Source: Duncaniella sp. (GTDB taxonomy: Bacteria; Bacteroidota; Bacteroidia; Bacteroidales; Muribaculaceae). From it: 30,574 bases of DNA. The stretch spans positions 1-30,574 of the forward strand of contig NZ_JAIDEN010000100.1 in the NCBI RefSeq assembly GCF_029054785.1, given 5' to 3'. Shown here in pieces: positions 1-6,711 of this stretch (positions are counted from its first letter, which is position 1; the number at the start of each line of letters is the position of its first letter). Made by a program: the position numbers and the translations under genes. The notes beneath the pieces are model-generated. The model saw nothing but the letters and a program-made list of their open reading frames with translations, made no database searches and was not told where the DNA came from.

Positions 1-60
1 GATGTGTGGGTGACTGGTTGGTGAAGTGTGTGTAGATCTGTGGGTGGGAGTTCTTTGCTG

Positions 61-68
61 CAAAGTTA
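61..68 (-). promoter_or_regulatory. Candidate leftward -7 promoter box
   Basis: Read on the minus strand this is TAACTTTG, a full match to the Bacteroidota -7 consensus TAnnTTTG. It points out of the left edge of the window, so the gene it would serve is not visible. It lies 18 nt downstream (in its own direction) of the 18-nt element at 87-104, an arrangement repeated at 24550-24593. No -33 TTTG box is seen at the usual spacing. Confidence 0.5.
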
Positions 69-86
69 AGGGCGCGCCACAGGCTT

Positions 87-104
87 TTTAGTGCGATAAT
101 GCGG
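87..104 (-). repeat. 18-nt element, copy 1 of 2 (inverted relative to 24550-24567)
   Basis: The minus-strand sequence CCGCATTATCGCACTAAA occurs again, identical over 18 nt, on the plus strand at 24550-24567. In both places it is followed after exactly 18 nt by TAnnTTTGCAG. Here it lies between two divergent promoters, 18 nt from the leftward -7 box and 19 nt from the bioB -7 box. It could be an operator or an alternative -33 region. The identity is seen directly; the role is inference. Confidence 0.6.
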
Positions 105-123
105 AGGGGTGAAATTTTTTTAG

Positions 124-131
124 TAATTTTG
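124..131 (+). promoter_or_regulatory. Candidate bioB promoter (-7 box)
   Basis: TAATTTTG matches the Bacteroidota -7 consensus TAnnTTTG. Transcription would start near 138 and leave a leader of about 80 nt before the bioB ATG. No clear -33 TTTG is seen; the place where it should be is occupied by the end of the 18-nt element at 87-104. Confidence 0.55.
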
Positions 132-134
132 TGA

Positions 135-191
135 TTGGAAGCGATTCCAAGAGCTTTAGAGGTTGTTTAAAAACAATGGTTGAACAAGCTC
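135..191 (+). promoter_or_regulatory. Inverted repeats in the bioB leader
   Basis: Three pairings are visible. TTGGAA (135-140) and TTCCAA (145-150) flank GCGA, a GNRA-type tetraloop. GAGCTT (151-156) can pair with AAGCTC (186-191). Between them lies the near-palindrome TTGTTTAAAAACAA (163-176). The last could be an operator, for example for a biotin repressor, but I do not recognise it as a known BirA or BioR site. Role unknown. Confidence 0.35.
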
Positions 192-220
192 TATAAGGAA
201 CAAAGACAATCATTGATCGC

Positions 221-1210
221 ATGAAAACAGATTTCATAAACGACATAAAGGCCAAAGTCCTCGCCGGGGGCTCTCTGAGCGCCGAAGAGGCCATGAACCT
301 CATTGACCTCACTCCGGAGGAGGAAGACCTCCTGACCGAAGCCGCAGCCGAAGTCACGGCCCGTTTCGGAAGCCGCGATTTCGACTCCTGCTCCATCATC
401 AACGCCCGCTCAGGACGTTGCAGCGAGGACTGCAAATGGTGCGCGCAGTCGGCCCACTACAAGACCGGCACCAATACCTATCCACTCGTTGACCACGACA
501 CCTGCATGGCCCTCGCCGACTATAACCGCTCGCGGGGCATTGGCCGCTTCTCGCTCGTCACCAGCGGACGCGCTCTCGGCGGAGAGGCCCTTGAGACCAT
601 CTGCGGCTACTATCGCGAACTCCGCCGGGCCGGAGGAATGGGTCTCTGCGCCTCGATGGGGCTGCTCGACATCGAGGCCCTGCGCAAACTCCGCGAGGCC
701 GGAGTCGAACGCTACCACTGCAACCTCGAAGCGGCCCCGTCGCACTTCCGGACCCTCTGCTCGACCCACACCATCGAGGACAAGATCAAGACCATCGAAG
801 CCGCCCGCGAAACCGGCATGGAGATATGCAGCGGCGGCATCATCGGCATGGGCGAGACCCGCGCCCAGAGAGTTGAGTTCGCCCTGGCTCTCCGCAGAGT
901 CAATCCGGTCTCTATCCCAATCAACATACTCGTACCGATCCCCGGCACACCGCTCGAAAAGGCCGAGCCGCTTTCCGGCAGGGAGATACTGCTGACGGTT
1001 GCCATTTTCCGCATGATCCATCCCCGCGCGGTGCTGCGTTTTGCCGGAGGCCGCGCCTCGATCGCCAAGGAGATACAGTGCGAGGCCCTGCGCATCGGCA
1101 TCAACGGCAGCATCATGGGCGACCTGCTGACCACCATAGGCTCGCAGATCGACGAAGACATAGAGATGGTCCGCTCCTGCGGATATAACTTCAACACCCC
1201 CGAAGCATGA
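221..1210 (+). CDS. bioB: Biotin synthase
   Basis: Radical SAM enzyme that inserts sulfur into dethiobiotin in the last step of biotin synthesis. The 329-residue length is normal for the family. The radical SAM cluster motif CxxxCxxC is at Cys67, Cys71 and Cys74 and is followed by AQS, as is typical of BioB. The central YHCNLE, the ETR motif after GIIGMGE, the NILVPIPGTPLE segment and the C-terminal FAGGR-containing stretch are also family hallmarks. The ATG at 221 follows an A-rich stretch and a -7 box at 124. The stop overlaps the start of the ThiF-like gene by 4 nt (ATGA), so the two are probably translated together. No other bio genes are in the window. The identification is secure. Confidence 0.97.
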   Translation: MKTDFINDIKAKVLAGGSLSAEEAMNLIDLTPEEEDLLTEAAAEVTARFGSRDFDSCSIINARSGRCSEDCKWCAQSAHYKTGTNTYPLVDHDTCMALADYNRSRGIGRFSLVTSGRALGGEALETICGYYRELRRAGGMGLCASMGLLDIEALRKLREAGVERYHCNLEAAPSHFRTLCSTHTIEDKIKTIEAARETGMEICSGGIIGMGETRAQRVEFALALRRVNPVSIPINILVPIPGTPLEKAEPLSGREILLTVAIFRMIHPRAVLRFAGGRASIAKEIQCEALRIGINGSIMGDLLTTIGSQIDEDIEMVRSCGYNFNTPEA

Positions 1211-1983
1211 GCGCCCCCCTACCCGATCTGAGCCGCGAACAGCAGACACGCTACCGCGGCCATCTCTCGCTCTGCGAGATCGACGTCACCGGCCAGAAAG
1301 CCCTGGCGGAATCGAAGGTGCTGATTGTCGGGGCCGGAGGCCTCGGAAGCCCCGTCAGCCTCTATCTTGCCGCAGCCGGAACCGGAACCATCGGCCTGAT
1401 GGACGCCGACACGGTCAGCCTCAGCAACCTCCAGCGCCAGATCATCCACTCGACTCCTGACATCGGGCGACTCAAGACCGACTCGGCCTCCGAAAAACTC
1501 AGGGCGCTGAATCCGGATGTCAGCATCATCACCATCAACGAGCGCCTCAGCGCGGAAAACGCCGAAAGGATCATGGCTGGATATGACCTGGTGGTCGACT
1601 GCACCGACAATCTCCCGACGCGCCTGCTCATCAACGACACCTGCGTCCGTCTGGGCAAGAAGATGGTCTTCGGGGCCGTCTCGCGCTTCTCCGGGCAGGT
1701 GTTCAGCCATGTGCCCGGCAGTGCCTGCTACCGCTGCATCTTCGATCCGTCGGCGATCAGCACCGACGGCGGGGAACTCCCCTGTGCCATCAACGGCATT
1801 CTCAATACCGTGGTCGGAGTCATAGGCACGCTCCAGGCCACCGAAGCCATCAAACTGCTCGTCGGCACAGGCGATCCGCTGATCAACCGCATGCTCACCT
1901 TTGACGCCATCACAATGGAATTCAGCACCTTCACAATCAGCCCGATGGAAGGCTGTGCCTGCAACTCTGTTAGCAATTTTTAA
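1207..1983 (+). CDS. ThiF/MoeB/HesA-family adenylyltransferase (E1-like)
   Basis: Enzyme of the family that adenylates the C-terminal glycine of a ubiquitin-like sulfur carrier (ThiS or MoaD). The 258 residues are close to MoeB/ThiF length. The nucleotide-binding GAGGLG is at 42-47, the arginine-finger segment NLQRQ at 74-78 and the DCTDN motif at 131-135, followed by TR and INDTC. The family's GVIG-LQA-EAIK segment follows near 204-216. One zinc cysteine pair is present (Cys174, Cys177). The second is unusual: CAC (Cys250, Cys252), spaced CxC rather than CxxC, six residues from the end. No ThiS, ThiG or MoaD gene is nearby, and the gene overlaps bioB by 4 nt. Whether it serves thiamine, molybdopterin or another carrier cannot be told here. 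Confidence 0.9.
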   Translation: MSAPLPDLSREQQTRYRGHLSLCEIDVTGQKALAESKVLIVGAGGLGSPVSLYLAAAGTGTIGLMDADTVSLSNLQRQIIHSTPDIGRLKTDSASEKLRALNPDVSIITINERLSAENAERIMAGYDLVVDCTDNLPTRLLINDTCVRLGKKMVFGAVSRFSGQVFSHVPGSACYRCIFDPSAISTDGGELPCAINGILNTVVGVIGTLQATEAIKLLVGTGDPLINRMLTFDAITMEFSTFTISPMEGCACNSVSNF

Positions 1984-2016
1984 CCTCCAGTCTTAAAAAA
2001 TCAAAAATTTTATATC

Positions 2017-2024
2017 TACCTTTG
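2017..2024 (+). promoter_or_regulatory. Candidate promoter of the MetE-like gene (-7 box)
   Basis: TACCTTTG matches TAnnTTTG and is followed by GCA, a context often seen at Bacteroidota promoters. It lies 96 nt before the ATG at 2120, in an AT-rich stretch after the ThiF-like stop. A start near 2031 would place the folded region 2039-2095 wholly within the leader. No clear -33 box. Confidence 0.6.
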
Positions 2025-2038
2025 CACCGCGGAAACAC

Positions 2039-2095
2039 TGTCACTTTCTCAAAAGCCAATCCCCAGAGGGTGTTTCATTCCCTCTTAAAGTGACA
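2039..2095 (+). promoter_or_regulatory. Folded leader upstream of the MetE-like gene
   Basis: TGTCACTTT (2039-2047) is the exact reverse complement of AAAGTGACA (2087-2095). Inside this 9-bp outer stem is a second hairpin, AGAGGG (2065-2070) with CCCTCT (2080-2085) around a 9-nt loop, leaving an unpaired strand at 2048-2064. The fold ends 24 nt before the ATG. It could be a metabolite-sensing or protein-bound leader, or an operator. It does not match any riboswitch class that I can recall, including SAM-II. Confidence 0.45.
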
Positions 2096-2119
2096 CAGAA
2101 TCAATAATATAGTTTTATC

Positions 2120-3238
2120 ATGACTCAAGCGATCAACATGCCCCGCGTTGAAATCGTGGGCAGTTTCCTCCCTCCCGAAGAACTTGAAAATGCTTTGAAT
2201 GAAAAAATCCGCGGCAACCTCAGCGAAGCTGACTATCATGCAGTTGAAGACCGCGTCATCGACCGTCTGATCGACCGCGAAATCGAAGCCGGACTCCAGA
2301 TCGTCACCGATGGCGAGATGCGCCGCAAGAGCTGGGACCGCGACTTCTGGGAAGGTTTCGAAGGCATGAACCGCGAGCGTATCGACTCAGGCCATCTCTA
2401 TCAGGATGAGGTCGTGCGCCATGACCTGCTGCGTTTCAGCGGAAAAATCGAATTCAACCCCGCCCACCCCTTCTTTGAAAAGTATGTCCACATGCAGGAG
2501 CTCAGCGCAGGCCGCGCCGAAGCCCGCCAGACAATACCCTCGCCGGGCGAACTCTACATGAGAATGTTCCTCTCCTCTAACGGAGATCCCGGAAAATTCT
2601 ACGCAACTCCTGAGACTCTCATCGACGACATCGTAGAGGCTTACAGCCGCACTATCGCCGAGTTCTACCGTCTCGGCTGCCGCCACATCCAGCTCGACAC
2701 CGGAATCTGGGGCCGCCTCGGAAGCCCCGAATTCGACCGCATGCTCCTGCTCGGAGGCGCCGATGTCAACGAGATCACTCTCCTCCTGCTCGACCTGATC
2801 AACCGCTCGATCGCCAACCGCCCCGCCGACCTGGAGATCACTTTCAGCATCGCGGCCAACGAGCAGACAATCCCCCGCTGGACCGACGAAAAAGAGCTTG
2901 CCAACCTGCGCCTTATGCTCGAAAAAGTCGATGCCGACGCCTTCCTGCTCCCCTTCGACATCAGCTCGCCCGAAACAATCGACGCCCTGCGCTGGCTCCC
3001 TGCCGGAAAGCGCGTCATCCTCGGACTCGTGGACGGCAGTCTGCCCAACCTTGAGAGCGTCAACGACATCGTCACCGCAATCAGGGTCGCCCGCCGCTAC
3101 GTCCCGATGAGCCTGCTCTCGATCAGCCCCACCTGCGGATTCAAAGTCCGCGACCGTGAGCGTCAGGGCCTCAACTACGAGACTCAGTGGACCAAAATCG
3201 CCCTTCTGCGCCAGGCCGCTGCGCTTGCCGCCGAATAA
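2120..3238 (+). CDS. MetE-like (cobalamin-independent methionine synthase C-terminal family) protein
   Basis: A 372-residue single-barrel protein related to the C-terminal half of MetE and to YxjG/YxjH-type proteins. Family features are VGSFLPP near the N-terminus, VTDGEMRRKSW around 60, the IQLDTG strand around 190 and SPTCGF at the C-terminus (Cys339). Full-length MetE is about twice this size; this size is that of the short form. The zinc ligands of the family normally include a His-x-Cys in a segment like HxCRGN; here the aligned stretch reads FSIAAN (242-247), so both appear replaced while the distal Cys339 is kept. The gene has its own -7 box and folded leader and ends before a strong terminator. 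Substrate unknown; methyl transfer to homocysteine is doubtful. Confidence 0.82.
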   Translation: MTQAINMPRVEIVGSFLPPEELENALNEKIRGNLSEADYHAVEDRVIDRLIDREIEAGLQIVTDGEMRRKSWDRDFWEGFEGMNRERIDSGHLYQDEVVRHDLLRFSGKIEFNPAHPFFEKYVHMQELSAGRAEARQTIPSPGELYMRMFLSSNGDPGKFYATPETLIDDIVEAYSRTIAEFYRLGCRHIQLDTGIWGRLGSPEFDRMLLLGGADVNEITLLLLDLINRSIANRPADLEITFSIAANEQTIPRWTDEKELANLRLMLEKVDADAFLLPFDISSPETIDALRWLPAGKRVILGLVDGSLPNLESVNDIVTAIRVARRYVPMSLLSISPTCGFKVRDRERQGLNYETQWTKIALLRQAAALAAE

Positions 3239-3263
3239 GGCACTCCGCCACGCCAGACACATC

Positions 3264-3305
3264 AAAGCCCGCAAAGGCCGCCGACCAACGGCCTTTGCGG
3301 GCTTT
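3264..3305 (+). terminator. Intrinsic terminator-like hairpin
   Basis: A perfect 17-bp stem pairs 3264-3280 with 3289-3305 across an 8-nt loop. It sits 26 nt after the MetE-like stop. There is no long T-run after it on the plus strand, so it may end transcription less cleanly or mainly protect the 3' end. Confidence 0.8.
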
Positions 3306-3353
3306 CCGAATTACATTTAACACTGCTTTACACGCGGATTTTCTGATTTTTTG

Positions 3354-3361
3354 TATCTTTG
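3354..3361 (+). promoter_or_regulatory. Candidate promoter of the exopolysaccharide operon (-7 box)
   Basis: TATCTTTG matches TAnnTTTG exactly and lies after the terminator hairpin and 64 nt before the wza-like ATG. A start near 3368 is expected. The upstream 20 nt are T-rich but contain no clear TTTG at the usual spacing. No Upx-type antiterminator gene precedes the operon. Confidence 0.65.
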
Positions 3362-3425
3362 TAGCCCATTATTAGTAGCTTACAATCCTAAAGATGCCGG
3401 TCTGTACCTTCCGGCAACATGAATC

Positions 3426-4214
3426 ATGAAACACTTCTCATTACAGCCTAAAAATGCACTTCTCTCACTGATCCTCGCCACAGGCGCTCTTTTCGTCTCC
3501 TGCGGTCCGGCCAAAGACATCGCCTACATGCAGGATCTGCCTGACAACGCCGTCCTGACTCTTCAGGAAAACGGCGAACTGCGTCTCCAGCCCGGCGACA
3601 AACTCCGGATCAAGGTCCACAGCCGCGACGAGGAGATGGTCAAGATGTTCAACCTGTCACAGACAAGTTCGTCAGGTTCGGTAGAACATGACATGTACAC
3701 CGTCGACAAAAACGGCAAAATCGACCTGCCTGTTCTCGGACAGCTCTCGGTCGAAGGCCTGACACGCCTCGAAGTGGCCCAGCAGGTCAAATACCGTCTT
3801 CTTGCCGGAAGCCTGCTGCGCGACCCGATCGTGACCGTGGAGTTCCCGAAGATGGCCTACTATGTCATCGGTGAGTCGGGTGTCGGACGACATGAGTTTC
3901 CTTCCGACAAGCTCAACATCATGGAGGCACTTTCGATCTCAGGTGACCTCGCCATCAGCGGCAAGCGCACCAACATCCTTGTGCTCCGCACCGAAAACGG
4001 CCAGCAGGTGCCCTATCGCATCGACCTGACCCGCGCCGACGGTGTCTATGCTTCTCCGGCCTACTATCTGAAACAGAACGACATGATCTATGTCGAGCCT
4101 ACTCAGGTCAAGGCCAACCAGTCGACAGCCAACGGGAACAACTACATGACACCGAGTTTCTGGATCTCGATGGTCTCCTTCGCCACTACGGTCGCCGTCC
4201 TGATCACCAAATAG
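3426..4214 (+). CDS. Polysaccharide export lipoprotein (Wza/BexD family)
   Basis: Outer-membrane export protein for capsule or exopolysaccharide. Residues 1-25 form a lipoprotein signal ending FVSC, with the lipidated Cys at 26. The poly-export domain (about 50-140) contains LQPGDKLRIKV and the segment DKNGKIDLPVLGQLSVEGLT. A single SLBB-like domain follows (about 145-240), with YYVIGESGVGRHEF. A C-terminal hydrophobic helix at about 243-260 agrees with the Wza pattern of a membrane-spanning C-terminal helix. At 262 residues it is shorter than E. coli Wza, as is common in Bacteroidota. It is the first gene of the operon and lies 50 nt before its partner kinase. Identification of the family is secure. 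Confidence 0.93.
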   Translation: MKHFSLQPKNALLSLILATGALFVSCGPAKDIAYMQDLPDNAVLTLQENGELRLQPGDKLRIKVHSRDEEMVKMFNLSQTSSSGSVEHDMYTVDKNGKIDLPVLGQLSVEGLTRLEVAQQVKYRLLAGSLLRDPIVTVEFPKMAYYVIGESGVGRHEFPSDKLNIMEALSISGDLAISGKRTNILVLRTENGQQVPYRIDLTRADGVYASPAYYLKQNDMIYVEPTQVKANQSTANGNNYMTPSFWISMVSFATTVAVLITK

Positions 4215-4264
4215 TGTCCGGAATCACCTCCTGAACCAACCCTCACTTCAAAAACGGAACACAG

Positions 4265-6706
4265 ATGCAACGCAATCTCAACACTGCCCCTGCGACAGGT
4301 GGAGAACAGGTCCCTCAGGGCAATTCGTTCCACCAGTCAGCCGATGGTTTCGCAAAAATAAAGGACATAGCCTTTCTTATGCTCGGCCATTGGAAATGGT
4401 TCGTCATCTCCATGGCCATAGCCCTCGGCGCGGCCTATTACTATCTTCAGATCACCCCGAAGGTCTACACGGCCTCAGCCGCTATCCTCGTCAAGAGCGA
4501 CGAGAAGAGCTCCGGGTCGGAGGATGTGCTCAACGAGCTCGGCATCAAGGCCTATAAGGTCAATATCACCAACGAGATCATGTCGATGAAGACCGGTTCC
4601 GTTGCCGATGAGATCACTCGACGCCTTCAGCTCAACACCCGCTATTTCCATCCGGGAGCCTTTCACAAAAACGCGGCCTACGGTGTGGAACTTCCCGTCA
4701 CCGTCGAGCTTCCCGACCTCGACCCGTCGGAAAGCGCCGAATTCACCCTAAAACTAAGCAAGGACAGCTCCATACGCATATCGTCGATGACCCTCAACGA
4801 CAAACCGGTCGATGGATCCCTGACCTTCACTCTCGGCAAGGCCGTGAAAACTCCGCTGGGAGTCATGACCGTAAAGCCCTCTCCCTACTACCGCTCAGGC
4901 ACCGCCGACGAACTGATCGTCAGCCGCATCCCATTCAGCCAGGCTTCGGCTCAGGTCAGAGGGACGATCGAGGCACGTCAGCGCAACAACCGCGCGTCGA
5001 TCATCGACATCTCCTACAATGACGAGTCGCGCACCCGCGCCGAAGACATCCTCTCGACCCTCGTAGCCGTCTACAACGAAAACTGGATCAAGGACCGCAA
5101 CCAGATCACGGCAAGCACCACAGAGTTCATCAAGGAACGTCTCTCGATCATCGAGAGCGAGCTTGGAAGCGTCGACAACGACATCTCAAGCTACAAATCG
5201 CGCAACCTCGTGACCGACGTGGGCGCCATGGGCGGTATAGCTCTCTCGCAGATGACATCCTCGCAGGAGGCCGGACGCGAGCTTGACAACCGCGTCTATA
5301 TGACCAAGTATCTGCGCAACTATCTGACCGACGGTCTCCACGACAAAGAACAGCTGCCGGCCAACTCCGGCATCGACAATCCGAGCATCGAGGCCCAGAT
5401 CCAGGCCTACAACCAGCTCCTGCTTCAGCGCAACAACCACCTCTCTATATCCTCCGAGCAGAACCCTCTCGTCATGGACATCGACCAGAAACTCTCGACC
5501 ATGAAAGGGAGCATCCTCGGTTCGCTTGACAATGAGCTGACCATGCTTTCGACCCAGAAAAGAGCCATCTCCTCGGCCCAGTCGCAGGCCGTGTCGAAAA
5601 TCGCGGCCAATCCGCAGCAGGCCAAGTATCTTCTTTCTGTCGAACGTCAGCAGAAGGTCAAGGAGTCGCTCTATCTCTTCCTGCTTCAGAAGCGTGAGGA
5701 AAACGAACTCTCACAGGCTTTCACAGCCTATAATACCCGTCTGATCGAACACCCCGCGGCCTCCAATGTGCCTGTGACCCCGAAGACCGATCTGATTCTC
5801 GCCATCGCCCTCGTGGCCGGACTCTTTGTCCCGGCAGGAATCATCATGCTCGTGGAGTCGTTCAACACCGCCGTGCGCGGACGCAAGGACCTCCAGGCTC
5901 TCAACGCGCCCTTCGTCGGCGAGATTCCGCTTGCAACCGAGAAAAAAGGCAAGCGCAGAGTGGCGCGGGAGATCTCCGACAACCAAGTGGTTGTCAAGTC
6001 AGGCAGCCGAAGCATCATGAACGAGGCTTTCAGAGTGGTCCGCACCAATCTCGAATTCATCCTCGGTTTCGACGGTGGCCACCATGTGGTGATGCTTTCG
6101 TCGATGAATCCGGGCAGCGGCAAGACTTTCACCTGCGCCAACCTCTCGACCGCGCTTGCCATAAAGGGCAAAAAAGTCATAGCCGTGGACCTCGACCTGC
6201 GCAGGGCTTCCCTCTCGGCCTATGTCGACAAACCCGTCAAGGGTGTCTCCAACTACCTCAGCGGCCAGGTCGGCGACTATCATGATGTGATCGTCCGGCT
6301 GGGCGAACTCGACGTGCTCCCGGTCGGCACCATTCCTCCCAACCCGACCGAACTCTTCTTCAACCCGCGCTTCGCAAAGATGATCGAGGAGCTGAAAGCC
6401 GCCTATGACTACGTGATCCTCGACTGCCCGCCGGTCGAGATCGTGGCCGACGCCGCCATCATCAGCCGCTATGCCGAGATGACGCTCTTCATCATCCGCG
6501 CACACCTCATGGACCGCGCTTTCCTCGCCGACATAGAGAACTGGTATCAGGAACGCCGCTACCCCAACATCTCCGTCATCCTCAACGGCACACGGCGCGA
6601 ATTCTCCCACTATGGAGGCACCCGCTACGGCTATCAGCGCTATGGCTATCACTATGGCCACTACGGTGAATACACCGACGAGTCCGCAAACAGCAAAAAC
6701 AACTGA
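4265..6706 (+). CDS. Wzc-type polysaccharide co-polymerase and tyrosine autokinase
   Basis: Inner-membrane protein that controls chain length and export together with the Wza-type lipoprotein. The Wzz-type N-terminal part has a transmembrane helix at about 44-62, a long periplasmic part with coiled-coil character, and a second helix at about 505-528. The cytoplasmic BY-kinase domain has a Walker A motif (PGSGKT, about 615-622), a Walker A' motif VIAVDLDLR and a Walker B motif VILDCPP (about 717-723). The C-terminal tail carries eight tyrosines within 22 residues, spaced by Gly and His, the expected autophosphorylation cluster. The 813 residues fit fused Wzc proteins. No cognate low-molecular-weight tyrosine phosphatase gene is in the window. 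The next gene starts 5 nt after the stop. Confidence 0.95.
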   Translation: MQRNLNTAPATGGEQVPQGNSFHQSADGFAKIKDIAFLMLGHWKWFVISMAIALGAAYYYLQITPKVYTASAAILVKSDEKSSGSEDVLNELGIKAYKVNITNEIMSMKTGSVADEITRRLQLNTRYFHPGAFHKNAAYGVELPVTVELPDLDPSESAEFTLKLSKDSSIRISSMTLNDKPVDGSLTFTLGKAVKTPLGVMTVKPSPYYRSGTADELIVSRIPFSQASAQVRGTIEARQRNNRASIIDISYNDESRTRAEDILSTLVAVYNENWIKDRNQITASTTEFIKERLSIIESELGSVDNDISSYKSRNLVTDVGAMGGIALSQMTSSQEAGRELDNRVYMTKYLRNYLTDGLHDKEQLPANSGIDNPSIEAQIQAYNQLLLQRNNHLSISSEQNPLVMDIDQKLSTMKGSILGSLDNELTMLSTQKRAISSAQSQAVSKIAANPQQAKYLLSVERQQKVKESLYLFLLQKREENELSQAFTAYNTRLIEHPAASNVPVTPKTDLILAIALVAGLFVPAGIIMLVESFNTAVRGRKDLQALNAPFVGEIPLATEKKGKRRVAREISDNQVVVKSGSRSIMNEAFRVVRTNLEFILGFDGGHHVVMLSSMNPGSGKTFTCANLSTALAIKGKKVIAVDLDLRRASLSAYVDKPVKGVSNYLSGQVGDYHDVIVRLGELDVLPVGTIPPNPTELFFNPRFAKMIEELKAAYDYVILDCPPVEIVADAAIISRYAEMTLFIIRAHLMDRAFLADIENWYQERRYPNISVILNGTRREFSHYGGTRYGYQRYGYHYGHYGEYTDESANSKNN

Positions 6707-6711
6707 CCGCC

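Noticed and set aside
410..1249. 279-residue open frame on the minus strand across bioB
   Set aside because: It is antisense to a clear biotin synthase gene, has an unnatural Asp/Gly/Ala/Val-rich composition, and no family motif; it arises from GC-rich codon bias.
2039..2095. SAM-II or another known riboswitch upstream of the MetE-like gene
   Set aside because: The methionine link made it attractive, but I could not place the conserved loop nucleotides or the pseudoknot; it is reported only as an unclassified fold.
2387..3274. 295-residue open frame on the minus strand across the MetE-like gene
   Set aside because: It is a reverse-strand shadow of a well-supported gene, runs into the terminator hairpin, and has no recognisable domain.
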